DNA from: Pseudooceanicola atlanticus | GTDB taxonomy: Bacteria; Pseudomonadota; Alphaproteobacteria; Rhodobacterales; Rhodobacteraceae | Assembly (NCBI RefSeq): GCF_000768315.1 | Contig: NZ_AQQX01000008.1 | Location: 1 to 64,000 of the forward strand | Direction: 5' to 3' | Length of the DNA stretch: 64,000 nt | Shown here: positions 44,269-53,703 of the stretch, piece after piece | How positions within the stretch are numbered: the stretch's first letter is position 1 | Layout of the letters: the number at the start of each line of letters is the position of its first letter | The notes under the pieces: generated by a model | Told to the model about the DNA's origin: nothing | Database searches by the model: none | The model's input: only the letters and a program-made list of their open reading frames with translations | Program-made: the position numbers and the translations under genes

Positions 44269-44294
44269 AAAAACGGCCCCTCGAGGGCCGTTTT
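44269..44294 (+). terminator. Terminator of the DUF853 gene
   Basis: AAAACGGCCC-CTCG-AGGGCCGTTTT forms a strong stem ending in TTTT. It lies between the convergent DUF853 and gpt genes. Confidence 0.85.
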
Positions 44295-44377
44295 GCATGT
44301 GTGGTTCTCGCAGCGATACGTCGATTTCCGATCACATACGGTGTAAGTTATAAAAAACTTACGATGTAAGCTGATGA

Positions 44378-44884
44378 TCAGTCGGCCCCGCGATAGGGCT
44401 TAACGTATTGCATGGCCATGTCCCAGGGGAAGAAGATCCAGGTGTCCTGGCTGACCTCGGTGATGAAGGTATCGACCTGCGAGCGCCCCTTGGGCTTGGC
44501 GTAGACGGTCGCGAAATGGGCATTGGGGAACATGGAGCGGACAAGCTCCAGCGTCTTGCCGCTGTCGACCAGGTCATCGACGATCAGAACGCCGGTCCCG
44601 TCGCCCATCATCTCTGCATCCGGGGCGTTCAGGACCTCGGCCTCGCCCTGGGCCTGGTGGTGGTAGGATTTCACGGAAATCGTATCGACCATGCGGATGT
44701 CCAACTCGCGGGCGACGATCATCGCTGGGGCCATGCCGCCTCGGGTGATCGCGACCACGGCCTTCCAGGCGCCGTCCTTGCCGGGGCCGTGCTTGTCGAG
44801 CCGCCAGGCGAGCGCGCGGCTGTCGCGGTGGATCTGGTCCCAGCTGACGTGGAAGCCTTTTTCATGGGGCAGAAGGTCGGACAT
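44378..44884 (-). CDS. gpt: Xanthine phosphoribosyltransferase
   Basis: From the ATG at 44884 ([20 protein letters not shown]), with AGGAG eight bases upstream, the protein has 168 residues. It shows the Gpt pattern: [20 protein letters not shown], the [16 protein letters not shown] loop, the PRPP motif [18 protein letters not shown], and [15 protein letters not shown]. It salvages xanthine and guanine. The longer start at 44926 is not supported. Confidence 0.95.
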   Translation of the reverse strand: MSDLLPHEKGFHVSWDQIHRDSRALAWRLDKHGPGKDGAWKAVVAITRGGMAPAMIVARELDIRMVDTISVKSYHHQAQGEAEVLNAPDAEMMGDGTGVLIVDDLVDSGKTLELVRSMFPNAHFATVYAKPKGRSQVDTFITEVSQDTWIFFPWDMAMQYVKPYRGAD

Positions 44885-45001
44885 GGGGCTTTCTCCTTGC
44901 GTGGGTCCTGGCCTGGCGGGTTTCACCCCAATTACAGAGCGCGGGGCGCTGCGGCAAGTTTGACGTTGGACGGGGTGGGGCCGGCTGGCGGGATGCCAAT
45001 G

Positions 45002-45030
45002 AAAAACGCCGCCCCCGAAGGGCGGCGCTG
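45002..45030 (-). terminator. Terminator of fabI
   Basis: GCCGCCC and GGGCGGC pair across CCGAA, and the minus strand continues with TTTTTC, 25 bases after the fabI stop. Confidence 0.85.
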
Positions 45031-45052
45031 ATGCTGTCGAGGGGGCGGAGGA

Positions 45053-45871
45053 TCAGTCCTCCTTGCCGCCCTTGTGGATGTCGGGGGCATCCACCGCTTT
45101 CATCCCGACGATATGGTAGCCGCTGTCGACATGCAGGTTTTCCCCGGTCACGCCGCTGCCCAGATCGGACAGCAGGTAGAGCGCGGATTTTCCCACGTCG
45201 TCGATGGTCACGTTGCGGCGCAGGGGGGAGTTCAGCTCGTTCCATTTCAGGATGTAGCGGAAATCGCCGATGCCGGAGGCCGCGAGCGTCTTGATCGGGC
45301 CGGCCGAGATCGCGTTGACGCGGATCCCGTCCTTGCCCAGGTCCTCGGCCAGGTATTTGACCGATGCCTCGAGCGCGGCCTTGGCGACACCCATCACGTT
45401 GTAATGGGGCATGACCTGTTCGGCGCCGTAATAGGTGAGCGTCACCATGGAGCCGCCATCGGTCATCAGCTTTTCCGCGCGCTGTGCGACAGCGGTGAAG
45501 GAATAGACCGAGACATCCATGGTCATCTTGAAATTGTCGCGCGAGGTGTCGACGTAGCGGCCGCGCAATTCGCTCTTGTCCGAGAAGCCGATGGCATGAA
45601 CGAGGAAATCGATCTTGCCCCATTTCTCTTCCAGCACGGCGAAGGCCGCGTCGATCGACTCTTCGGACGAGACGTCGCAATCGATCAGCGTGTCGACGCC
45701 CAACTGGTCGGCCAGCGGTGCCACGCGTTTCTTGAACTGGTCGCCCATGTAGGAAAAGGCAAGTTCCGCACCGGCATCGGCGCAGGCCTTGGCTATCCCC
45801 CAAGCGATGGATTTGTCATTGGCCAGCCCCATGATGAGCCCGCGCTTGCCGGCCAGCAGTTGATTTGACAT
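45053..45871 (-). CDS. fabI: Enoyl-ACP reductase (NADH)
   Basis: From the ATG at 45871 ([20 protein letters not shown]) the protein has 272 residues. It has the FabI-type dinucleotide site [13 protein letters not shown], the [15 protein letters not shown] loop, the catalytic Tyr-x6-Lys in [14 protein letters not shown], and the [14 protein letters not shown] substrate loop. It catalyses the last step of the elongation cycle. The longer in-frame extension to 46117 overlaps pdxH and is rejected. Confidence 0.96.
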   Translation of the reverse strand: MSNQLLAGKRGLIMGLANDKSIAWGIAKACADAGAELAFSYMGDQFKKRVAPLADQLGVDTLIDCDVSSEESIDAAFAVLEEKWGKIDFLVHAIGFSDKSELRGRYVDTSRDNFKMTMDVSVYSFTAVAQRAEKLMTDGGSMVTLTYYGAEQVMPHYNVMGVAKAALEASVKYLAEDLGKDGIRVNAISAGPIKTLAASGIGDFRYILKWNELNSPLRRNVTIDDVGKSALYLLSDLGSGVTGENLHVDSGYHIVGMKAVDAPDIHKGGKED

Positions 45872-45977
45872 CGCGCCAATCCCGCCCTCTATTTCCCTTT
45901 TGGTTCCTTTAGGCGATAGGTCGGAGCGCATCAAGCCCGGCACCTGTCTGCCGGACAAGGCAAGTGGAGAGTGTGAC

Positions 45978-46583
45978 ATGAGCGACCGCGATGGAATCTT
46001 TGCCGGCGACGATCCGTTCCAGATCGTGCGCACGTGGCTGGCGGAGGCCGAGGACCAGGAAATAAACGATCCCAACGCCATCGCGCTGTCGACGGTGGAT
46101 GCCGAAGGATTGCCCAATGCAAGGATGGTCTTGCTGAAAGATATCGAAGACGGGGCGTTCGTTTTTTACACCAATTACGAGAGTGCCAAGGCGCAGGAGA
46201 TAGAGGCGACCGGCAAGGCGGCTTTCGTGATGCACTGGAAAAGTCTGCGTCGCCAGGTCCGGGTGAGGGGGCTTGTCACCCGGGAAGATGGGATGCAGGC
46301 TGACGATTATTACCGCTCCCGGTCGTTGAAGAGCCGGCTTGGGGCGTGGGCGTCCAAACAGTCCCGCCCGCTGTCGTCGCGCACGGCCCTGATGGCCGAA
46401 GTCGCGAAGGTGACGGCACGGGAAGGGACGGATCCGGCGCGGCCGCCCTTCTGGGGCGGGTTCCGGATTACGCCGGTGGAGATCGAGTTCTGGGCCGATG
46501 GCGCCTTCAGGTTGCATGACCGGTTTCGGTGGACGCGCAATAGCGCCAAAGAACCGTGGTCGGTGACACGATTGAATCCTTGA
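45978..46583 (+). CDS. pdxH: Pyridoxamine 5'-phosphate oxidase
   Basis: From the ATG at 45978, behind GGAGAG, the protein has 201 residues with the PdxH motifs: [35 protein letters not shown] for FMN binding, [14 protein letters not shown], and the C-terminal PLP-binding RFRWTR...WSVTRLNP. It oxidises PNP and PMP to PLP. It is divergent from fabI. Confidence 0.96.
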   Translation: MSDRDGIFAGDDPFQIVRTWLAEAEDQEINDPNAIALSTVDAEGLPNARMVLLKDIEDGAFVFYTNYESAKAQEIEATGKAAFVMHWKSLRRQVRVRGLVTREDGMQADDYYRSRSLKSRLGAWASKQSRPLSSRTALMAEVAKVTAREGTDPARPPFWGGFRITPVEIEFWADGAFRLHDRFRWTRNSAKEPWSVTRLNP

Positions 46584-46700
46584 CCTTTGTGCTTGGTTAA
46601 TCGTCAACCTGTTGGAAACATAGTAATTCTATACAAAAGGACAGGGTGTCTCTTCGACCCTTAAGTTGTAAACGAGATATAAATTCATGCGGGGAAAGAA

Positions 46701-47240
46701 GTGAACGAGAATAGCGCGAAGACCCGCAGGATTGACGGCGTTGTGAAGTGGTTTGATCCGGGGCGCGGCTTCGGATTTGTGGTTTCCAGTGAAGGTGGGC
46801 CAGATATCCTGTTACACGCCAACGTCTTACGCAATTTCGGACAAAGTTCGGTCGCTGACGGCGCCAAGGTTTCGATCCTGACCCAGGACACCCAGCGGGG
46901 TGTCCAGGCGATTGAGGTATTGGCCATCGAATCGGTATCGAACGGCGATGCGCCGGGCCTTGAAGACTTTCAGTCGATGTCGCCGGAGGAAATCCGGGCG
47001 ACTCCGCTGGAGCCGGCCAGGGTAAAATGGTTTAACAAAGACAAAGGTTTTGGCTTTGCCAACGTCTTTGGACGCAGCGATGATGTGTTCGTACATATCG
47101 AGGTCCTGCGCGCGTCGGGATTGTCGGATCTGCAACCGGGCGAGGCCCTGGCGATCCGCGTGATCGACGGGCGGCGGGGAAAGATGGCATCGGAAGTCTG
47201 CACATGGGAAACCGCTCTGAACACCGAAACGAAGGCATGA
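46701..47240 (+). CDS. Tandem cold-shock domain protein
   Basis: The 179-residue protein starts with GTG behind GGGGAAAGAA and contains two cold-shock domains. The first is at about 9-75 with RNP1-like VKWFDPGRGFGFV and RNP2-like DILLHANVL. The second is at about 104-170 with VKWFNKDKGFGFA and DVFVHIEVL. They are joined by an acidic linker. Double-CSD proteins are common in alphaproteobacteria and bind single-stranded RNA or DNA. The DUF192 gene begins inside its stop codon (ATGA overlap). Confidence 0.95.
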   Translation: MNENSAKTRRIDGVVKWFDPGRGFGFVVSSEGGPDILLHANVLRNFGQSSVADGAKVSILTQDTQRGVQAIEVLAIESVSNGDAPGLEDFQSMSPEEIRATPLEPARVKWFNKDKGFGFANVFGRSDDVFVHIEVLRASGLSDLQPGEALAIRVIDGRRGKMASEVCTWETALNTETKA

Positions 47241-47725
47241 ACCGCTGGCCCCGATGGGGCCGCGCGGTTCTGATGGCCGCCGCGATGGTGCTGGTGCCGA
47301 TGGCGGCTGCCGCGGAACAGGCCTGTGCGCCGGACCGCGTCACGCTGCGCGGCGATTGGGGCACCGCGACCTTCCGGGTCGAGATTGCGGATGATGCGGC
47401 CGAACGGGCGCAGGGGCTGATGTATCGCGACCAGATGGATCGCGGGGCAGGGATGCTCTTCGTCTATCCGCGGCCGCAGGTGGCAATCGCCTTCTGGATG
47501 AGGAACACGCGGATCCCGCTGGACATCATTTTTGCCGACAAGACCGGCGTGGTGCAGCAGATCGCCCGCGAGGCGGTGCCCTTTGACGAGACGCCGCTGC
47601 CCGGCGGATCCGGTATCCAATACGTGCTGGAGATCAACGGCGGGCTGGCCGAACGCTTCGGGATCGGGCCGGGAACGGAAATCCGTCATCCCGCGATTGG
47701 CGAAGACGCCGCCTGGGCCTGTTAG
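47237..47725 (+). CDS. DUF192 family secreted protein
   Basis: The start overlaps the stop of the cold-shock gene, giving 162 residues with a signal peptide (AVLMAAAMVLVPMAAAA, cleavage near AAA-EQ). The DUF192 domain shows AERAQGLMYRDQMDRGAGML, FWMRNTRIPLDIIF and LPGGSGIQYVLEINGGLAER. The fold is known; the function is not. Coupling to a cold-shock gene is seen in related genomes as far as I recall. Confidence 0.9.
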   Translation: MNRWPRWGRAVLMAAAMVLVPMAAAAEQACAPDRVTLRGDWGTATFRVEIADDAAERAQGLMYRDQMDRGAGMLFVYPRPQVAIAFWMRNTRIPLDIIFADKTGVVQQIAREAVPFDETPLPGGSGIQYVLEINGGLAERFGIGPGTEIRHPAIGEDAAWAC

Positions 47726-47770
47726 GGTCTTTTCAACCACCGCATCTGCATATAGAGACCACGCACGGTC

Positions 47771-47847
47771 CGGGGCGTAGCGCAGTCTGGTAGCGCACCT
47801 GTTTTGGGTACAGGGGGTCGTGAGTTCGAATCTCGCCGCCCCGACCA
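47771..47847 (+). tRNA. tRNA-Pro(UGG)
   Basis: A complete 77-base cloverleaf: acceptor stem CGGGGCG/CGCCCCG, D arm with AGCGCAGTCTGGTAGCGCA, anticodon loop TTTGGGT with anticodon TGG (47805-47807), T arm with GTTCGAATC, discriminator A and encoded CCA. Confidence 0.98.
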
Positions 47848-48047
47848 CTTTTCCACATCTTGCGGTTCTGTCGCCGGCGAAAGCCGGGCGACGGTATATA
47901 CCTGCAGGGCGGGCTACCACATCTTGTGGCGGTTTGTGCGAGGCAGAAAGGCCTGCAAAAACATGTGCACAGGTTGACAGGCTGTTTTGCTGCGGTTTCA
48001 GAACCGCCTGTAATTGCTGACTATGCCGTGGTTTTTCCGACTCCGCC

Positions 48048-48056
48048 TGTGGATAA
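48048..48056 (-). promoter_or_regulatory. Perfect DnaA box
   Basis: TGTGGATAA is the complement of the consensus DnaA box TTATCCACA. One-mismatch copies follow the tRNA (TTTTCCACA, 47849-47857) and lie closer to nrdJ (TTACCCACA, 48186-48194). DnaA control of ribonucleotide reductase genes is known in E. coli; here it is an inference. Confidence 0.55.
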
Positions 48057-48347
48057 GTGCCTAGTGGGCGCTAGTAGTAGATCAACCGTTAATATCAGCA
48101 CTACATGTTGTGCAAAAATGTGTGGCGATTCTCTGGGCGAGAGGGGTCGAATCGGGGTCCAGGCGGCGGATTTCCGTGCACAGACTTACCCACAGCTGTG
48201 AATGCATCGGTTGAGCCATATGCAGGATAACCTTGTTTTGGTGTGGTTTTTGGAGCTGCGGAAAACAAGACGGGAATCGGCCGGGTTGTGAGTATGTCCG
48301 TCAAGTGAATTTCGTCGCAAAATGTCGTTGACCATGACCGCCATATT

Positions 48348-48393
48348 ACCGCAGATTGTGGAGGCCGGTTGGATGACCCACCAAATATAGTGG
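48348..48393 (+). promoter_or_regulatory. Tandem NrdR-box-like operator upstream of nrdJ
   Basis: Two 14-base sites, ACCGCAGATTGTGG (48348-48361) and ACCAAATATAGTGG (48380-48393), match each other at 9 of 14 positions and start 32 bases apart, about three helical turns. NrdR boxes occur as such tandem imperfect palindromes around an AT-rich centre upstream of ribonucleotide reductase genes. Confidence 0.75.
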
Positions 48394-48561
48394 CGGGCGC
48401 GGCAAGGGACATACGATACACACAAACCCCCGTAGAGGAGGCCCGTGGTGCAGCTGCAAGGCTGTGCAGTGCTGCCCCTTGTTCCATCCACCGGCACGAA
48501 TGTCCGGCCCCGCAAAGGCTGGGAGATGGGCGAAAAACACGATCACGAGGCTGTTTCGAAT

Positions 48562-51500
48562 ATGAAGATCGAGCGCAAATTCACCAAGGCCGGGCAGGAC
48601 GCCTATGCAGGGCTGGAGTTCGTCTCCACCACGTCCGAGATCCGCAATCCGGACGGCACCATCGTCTTCAAACTGGACGATTGCGAAGTGCCCGCCAGCT
48701 GGAGCCAGGTCGCCAGCGACGTGATCGCACAGAAGTATTTCCGCAAGGCCGGTGTGCCGGCCCGCCTGAAAAAGGTGAAGGAAAAGAACGTTCCCGAATT
48801 CCTTTGGCGCTCCGTCCCTGACGGCGATGACGTCGAGACCCGCGGTGAAACCTCCGCCCGCCAGGTCTTCGATCGTCTGGCAGGCGCCTGGGCTTACTGG
48901 GGCTGGAAGGGCGGCTATTTCTCCACTGAAGAGGACGCCTCTGCCTATTACGACGAGATGCGTTACATGCTCGCCACTCAACGAGCTGCGCCGAACTCGC
49001 CCCAGTGGTTCAATACCGGCCTGCACTGGGCCTATGGCATCGACGGTCCTAGCCAGGGCCACTATTACGTCGATTACAAGTCGGGCAAGCTGACCAAGTC
49101 CAAGTCGGCCTATGAACATCCGCAGCCGCATGCCTGCTTTATCCAGTCGGTCGGCGACGACCTGGTGGGCGACGGCGGCATCATGGACCTGTGGGTCCGC
49201 GAGGCGCGCCTGTTCAAGTACGGCTCGGGCACCGGCACCAACTTCTCGTCGCTGCGGGCCGAGGGCGAAAGCCTGTCCGGTGGCGGCAAATCCTCGGGCC
49301 TGATGGGCTTCCTCAAGATCGGCGACCGGGCAGCCGGCGCGATCAAGTCGGGCGGTACCACCCGCCGCGCGGCCAAGATGGTCATCGTCGATGCCGATCA
49401 CCCGGACGTTCAGGAATACATCAACTGGAAGGTGAAGGAGGAGCAGAAGGTTGCCTCCATCGTCGCCGGTTCGAAAATGCACGAGCGGTGCCTGAACGCG
49501 ATCTTCGCCGCGATCCGCACCTGGGACGGCACCGAAGAGGGCGCCTATGATCCGGCCGAGAACGACGCGCTGAAAACCGCGATCCGCGAAGCGAAGAAAT
49601 CCGCAATCCCCGAGACTTACGTCAAGCGGGTGCTGGATTACGCGAAGCAGGGCTATGCCTCGATCGAGTTCCCGACCTACGACACCGACTGGGACAGCGA
49701 AGCCTACGCCTCCGTCTCCGGCCAGAACTCCAACAACTCCGTCCGCGTGACCGATGCCTTCCTGAAGGCCGTCGAGAACAATGACGATTGGGAGCTGATC
49801 CGCCGCACCGACGGCAAGGTCGCCAAGACCATCAAGGCGCGCGACCTGTGGGAAGATATCGGCCACGCCGCATGGGCCTGTGCCGATCCGGGCATCCAGT
49901 ACCACGACACCGTCAACGCCTGGCATACCTGCCCCGAAGACGGCGCGATCCGCGGCTCCAACCCGTGTTCGGAATACATGTTCCTGGACGACACGGCCTG
50001 TAACCTGGCCTCGATGAACCTGCTGACCTTCCTCAAGGACGGCGAGTTCCAGGCCGAGGATTACGTGCACGCCACCCGCCTGTGGACCGTGACGCTGGAA
50101 ATCTCGGTCACCATGGCGCAGTTCCCGTCCAAGGAAATCGCGCAGCTGTCCTATGACTTCCGCACGCTGGGCCTGGGCTATGCCAATATCGGCGGCCTGC
50201 TGATGAACATGGGCTTTGGCTATGACAGCGACGAGGGCCGGGCGCTGACCGGTGCCCTGACCGCGATCATGACCGGTGTCGCCTATGCGACCTCGGCCGA
50301 GATGGCCGGTGAACTGGGGCCGTTCTCGGGCTACAAGCGCAACGAAAAGCACATGCTGCGCGTCATCGGCAACCACCGCAACGCGGCTTACGGCAATACC
50401 GACGGCTATGACGGGCTTGAGATCAAGCCGGTCGCGCTGGACCACGCCAATTGCCCCGACAAGACCCTGGTCGAGCTGGCCAAGGCGTCGTGGGACGAGG
50501 CGCTGCGCCTGGGCGAAGAGCATGGCTATCGCAACGCACAGGCCACCGTCATCGCGCCGACCGGCACGATCGGCCTGGTCATGGATTGCGACACCACCGG
50601 GATCGAGCCGGACTTCGCCCTGGTGAAGTTCAAGAAGCTGGCCGGCGGCGGCTACTTCAAGATCATCAACCGGTCGGTGCCCGCGGCGCTGGAAAACCTC
50701 GGCTACGGGTCGGCGCAGATCGAGGAGATCATCTCCTACGCGGTCGGGCATGGCTCCATCGGCAATGCGCCGGGGATCAACCATACCTCGCTGATCGGGC
50801 ACGGTTTCGGCCAGCGTGAGCTGGACAAGATCGACGCGGCGCTTGGCTCGGCCTTCGACATCCGTTTCGTCTTCAACCAGTGGACCCTGGGCGAGGAGTT
50901 CTGCACCAAGACGCTGGGCATCCCGGCCGAAAAGCTGAACGATCCGGGCTTCGACCTGCTGCGCCACCTGGGCTACACCAAGCAGGAGATCGACGCGGCC
51001 AACGACCATGTCTGCGGGACCATGACGCTGGAAGGCGCGCCGTTCCTGAAGGACGAGCATCTGGAAGTCTTCGACTGCGCCAACCCCTGCGGCAAGAAGG
51101 GCAAGCGCTTCCTGTCGACGGAAAGCCACATCACCATGATGGCGGCGGCACAGAGCTTCATCTCGGGGGCGATCTCCAAGACGATCAATATGCCCAACGA
51201 CGCGACCATCGAGGATTGCCAGAAGGCGTACGAGCTGTCCTGGAGCCTCGGCATCAAGGCCAACGCGCTCTACCGCGACGGCTCCAAGCTGTCCCAACCG
51301 CTGGCTTCTGCGCTGGTCGAGGATGACGACGACGCGGCCGAAGTACTGGAAAGCGGTTCGACCCACGAAAAGGCCGCCGTGCTGGCCGAGAAGATCGTCG
51401 AGAAGGTGGTCATCAAGGAAGTGGCCCGCGCCGGCCGCGAAAAGCTGCCCGAACGCCGCAAGGGGTACACTCAGAAGGCGATGGTCGGGGGCCACAAGGT

Positions 51501-52221
51501 CTATCTGCGCACCGGGGAATACGAGGACGGCAACCTCGGCGAGATCTTCATCGACATGCACAAGGAAGGCGCCGGCTTCCGTGCGATGATGAACAACTTC
51601 GCCATCGCCGTGTCCGTGGGCCTGCAATACGGCGTGCCGCTGGAAGAGTTCGTGGATGCCTTCACCTTCACCAAGTTCGAACCGGCGGGCATGGTGCAGG
51701 GCAATGACAGCATCAAGAACGCGACCTCGATCCTGGATTACATCTTCCGCGAACTGGCCGTGTCCTACCTGGACCGCACCGATCTGGCCCATGTGAAGCC
51801 CGAAGGCGCGACCTTCGACACGGTGGGGCAGGGCGACCAGAAGGAAGGCGTGTCCAACGTCGAGGAACTGTCCGAAACCGCGGCCTCGCGGTCGCTGGAA
51901 GTGCTCAAGCAGATTTCCTCGACCGGGTATCTGCGCAAGCGGATGCCGCAGGAACTGGTCCTGCTGCAGGGCGGCGCCCAGCTGGGCGGCGCGGCGATGA
52001 CCGGGACCGATCCGGTCGGCGCGCTGCAGACCCTGGTGCCGGAAACCAAGTCCGGAAGCACCGCGATCTCTTCTGGATCGGTGTCGATGGATGCGCGTAC
52101 CAAGGCCAAGATGCAGGGCTATGAAGGCGAAGCCTGTGGCGATTGCGGCAACTACACGCTGGTGCGCAACGGCACCTGCATGAAGTGCAACACCTGCGGG
52201 GCGACCAGCGGGTGCAGCTAA
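48562..52221 (+). CDS. nrdJ: B12-dependent class II ribonucleotide reductase
   Basis: From [20 protein letters not shown] the protein has 1,219 residues and the features of long NrdJ enzymes: [16 protein letters not shown], the substrate-site stretch [47 protein letters not shown] with an active-site Cys and the Asn/Glu region, and [15 protein letters not shown]. It ends in a C-terminal Zn finger, [10 protein letters not shown]...[13 protein letters not shown]. It makes deoxynucleotides using adenosylcobalamin and works with or without oxygen. A GTG start at 48445/48448 behind AGAGGAGG would add 38-39 residues; MKIERKF is chosen because it is the conserved N-terminus of the family as I know it. 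Confidence 0.96.
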   Translation: MKIERKFTKAGQDAYAGLEFVSTTSEIRNPDGTIVFKLDDCEVPASWSQVASDVIAQKYFRKAGVPARLKKVKEKNVPEFLWRSVPDGDDVETRGETSARQVFDRLAGAWAYWGWKGGYFSTEEDASAYYDEMRYMLATQRAAPNSPQWFNTGLHWAYGIDGPSQGHYYVDYKSGKLTKSKSAYEHPQPHACFIQSVGDDLVGDGGIMDLWVREARLFKYGSGTGTNFSSLRAEGESLSGGGKSSGLMGFLKIGDRAAGAIKSGGTTRRAAKMVIVDADHPDVQEYINWKVKEEQKVASIVAGSKMHERCLNAIFAAIRTWDGTEEGAYDPAENDALKTAIREAKKSAIPETYVKRVLDYAKQGYASIEFPTYDTDWDSEAYASVSGQNSNNSVRVTDAFLKAVENNDDWELIRRTDGKVAKTIKARDLWEDIGHAAWACADPGIQYHDTVNAWHTCPEDGAIRGSNPCSEYMFLDDTACNLASMNLLTFLKDGEFQAEDYVHATRLWTVTLEISVTMAQFPSKEIAQLSYDFRTLGLGYANIGGLLMNMGFGYDSDEGRALTGALTAIMTGVAYATSAEMAGELGPFSGYKRNEKHMLRVIGNHRNAAYGNTDGYDGLEIKPVALDHANCPDKTLVELAKASWDEALRLGEEHGYRNAQATVIAPTGTIGLVMDCDTTGIEPDFALVKFKKLAGGGYFKIINRSVPAALENLGYGSAQIEEIISYAVGHGSIGNAPGINHTSLIGHGFGQRELDKIDAALGSAFDIRFVFNQWTLGEEFCTKTLGIPAEKLNDPGFDLLRHLGYTKQEIDAANDHVCGTMTLEGAPFLKDEHLEVFDCANPCGKKGKRFLSTESHITMMAAAQSFISGAISKTINMPNDATIEDCQKAYELSWSLGIKANALYRDGSKLSQPLASALVEDDDDAAEVLESGSTHEKAAVLAEKIVEKVVIKEVARAGREKLPERRKGYTQKAMVGGHKVYLRTGEYEDGNLGEIFIDMHKEGAGFRAMMNNFAIAVSVGLQYGVPLEEFVDAFTFTKFEPAGMVQGNDSIKNATSILDYIFRELAVSYLDRTDLAHVKPEGATFDTVGQGDQKEGVSNVEELSETAASRSLEVLKQISSTGYLRKRMPQELVLLQGGAQLGGAAMTGTDPVGALQTLVPETKSGSTAISSGSVSMDARTKAKMQGYEGEACGDCGNYTLVRNGTCMKCNTCGATSGCS

Positions 52222-52317
52222 AGGGATAGGCGCGACTGCGATTGATGGTCGCGCCCGTGGATCGAGCCGCAGGCAGAAATTTCCGGGCGGTACCAGAGTG
52301 AGCCCGATCCATGATAC

Positions 52318-52347
52318 TGGGGCCCCCAAGCGGGGCCCCAATTTTTT
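52318..52347 (+). terminator. Terminator of nrdJ
   Basis: TGGGGCCCC pairs with GGGGCCCCA across CAAGC and is followed by ATTTTTT, about 100 bases after the nrdJ stop. Confidence 0.9.
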
Positions 52348-52923
52348 ATGGGTTTTTCCCAAAAATTCAGGCTTTGAGACTGGAAAATCAGTTATTAGCC
52401 ATAAGTATAGTCAAGATGTATACTTGTGTTTGCTCGGCAAGGTTGGTCTTGCAGGATTCGATGTCGGCACTGGCGGACAAGCGATGTTTCGCATGCTAAC
52501 TAATCAATGTGACGACTCTAGCCGTCACCCGAAGGTGGCGGTGCGCCTTGAGCGCACCGCGGGATTGTTAACGAGTGATGAGGGTACTCTGTGAGCCGGT
52601 CGATTGCCCCCGGCCGGCGACGTCCGAAAGGGCGTCATGGCTGTCCGGCGATAAAGCGTGTTGCAGCACCTTTGTCGCCGGGCAGTTTCCCATACCATAG
52701 TGCATTTGTCAGATAAGCGAAGCGCAATTATCTTTCGCAAATCGAATTAAGCTCTTGATCGACGCATTTAAATGGATGACCTTGCGGCATCTGCGAGCCG
52801 TTTAATCAAGGGTTTGCGCAGGTTTCCCCCACGAAGACCGGTTGCAATCGCCGCCCGGCCCGTGCAGGCAGGGCTGAGGTGGTCCGCGCGGCGGACAGGG
52901 GATTCAGGTCTGGAGGCTGGCTC
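52348..52923. other. Gene-free stretch before the transglutaminase gene
   Basis: No credible gene in 576 bases. The left half is AT-rich with few codon-like features. A hairpin GGTGCGC-CTTGA-GCGCACC is present at about 52538-52556. The promoter of the transglutaminase gene is expected in the right part. Confidence 0.45.
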
Positions 52924-53700
52924 ATGCAGATCGAAGTCGATGTCATGCTGGATTACGACCTGAGCGACCCGAACGTCCTGCTGGACATTCGCGCCGTGCA
53001 CCAGGCCGGCCAGGCGGTGCTGAGCGAGACGATCGAGGCCGAGGGCGCCGAGTTTCGCGAAGTGACCAGCGAAACCGGTGTCGGACAGCGGATGTGGGCC
53101 CATGTGCCCAGCCTCGCGATGCGGCTGCATTACAATGCCATGGTCGAGGTCACCCGCGTGGCCGAACCCCTGCGTCACCTTCAGGATACCGACATGCGCG
53201 ACCTGCCGGGCGAGGTGCTGACCTATCTGCGCCCGTCGCGGTTCTGCCAGTCCGACATGTTCGCCACCTTCGTCGCCCGCGAATTCGAAGGGCTGAGCGG
53301 CGGTGCCCGCGTGGCCGCGATCCGGGATTGGGTGGGCTCGCACATGTCCTATATCCCGGGCGCGTCGACGGTGGATACGACCGTGCTGGACACCTTCGTG
53401 TCGCGCGAAGGGGTGTGCCGGGATTACGCCCACATGGTCTGTGCCATGGTGCGCGCGGCGGGTGTGCCGGCGCGCTACGCCTCGTGCTATGGCCCCAACG
53501 TGCGCCCACAGGATTTCCATGCGGTGGCGCAGGTCTGGCTGGAGGGCGCGTGGCGCCTGATCGACGCCACGGGCATGTCGGACGATTCCAACGCGGTCCT
53601 GATCGCGGTCGGGCGGGATGCTTGCGACGTGGCCTTCATGGAGACCTCGTCCTTTGCCTATTTCCTGCGTCAGAACATCAATGTCTGGGGGCCGCTCTAG
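52924..53700 (+). CDS. Transglutaminase-like family protein
   Basis: From the ATG at 52924, behind GGAGG, the protein has 258 residues. An N-terminal beta-domain (MQIEVDVMLDYDLSDPNVLL) leads to a transglutaminase-like core with the Cys-His-Asp triad: Cys165 in SREGVCRDYAHMVCAM, His199 in DFHAVAQVWL and Asp214 in WRLIDATG. Such bacterial proteins are mostly peptidases or amidases; the substrate is unknown. It is convergent with the TPP enzyme. Confidence 0.92.
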   Translation: MQIEVDVMLDYDLSDPNVLLDIRAVHQAGQAVLSETIEAEGAEFREVTSETGVGQRMWAHVPSLAMRLHYNAMVEVTRVAEPLRHLQDTDMRDLPGEVLTYLRPSRFCQSDMFATFVAREFEGLSGGARVAAIRDWVGSHMSYIPGASTVDTTVLDTFVSREGVCRDYAHMVCAMVRAAGVPARYASCYGPNVRPQDFHAVAQVWLEGAWRLIDATGMSDDSNAVLIAVGRDACDVAFMETSSFAYFLRQNINVWGPL

Positions 53701-53703
53701 CCC

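Larger units (their letters stand above)
47848..48561. promoter_or_regulatory. Long upstream regulatory region of nrdJ
   Basis: About 700 bases between tRNA-Pro and the conserved nrdJ start contain DnaA-box-like sites and two NrdR-like boxes. There is also a strong AGAGGAGG Shine-Dalgarno at 48434-48441 followed by GTG codons in frame with nrdJ. No other protein gene is seen. Confidence 0.65.

Noticed and set aside
48346-52362. Very long open frame on the minus strand opposite nrdJ
   Set aside because: Antisense shadow due to high GC at third positions; the NrdJ frame has complete family motifs.
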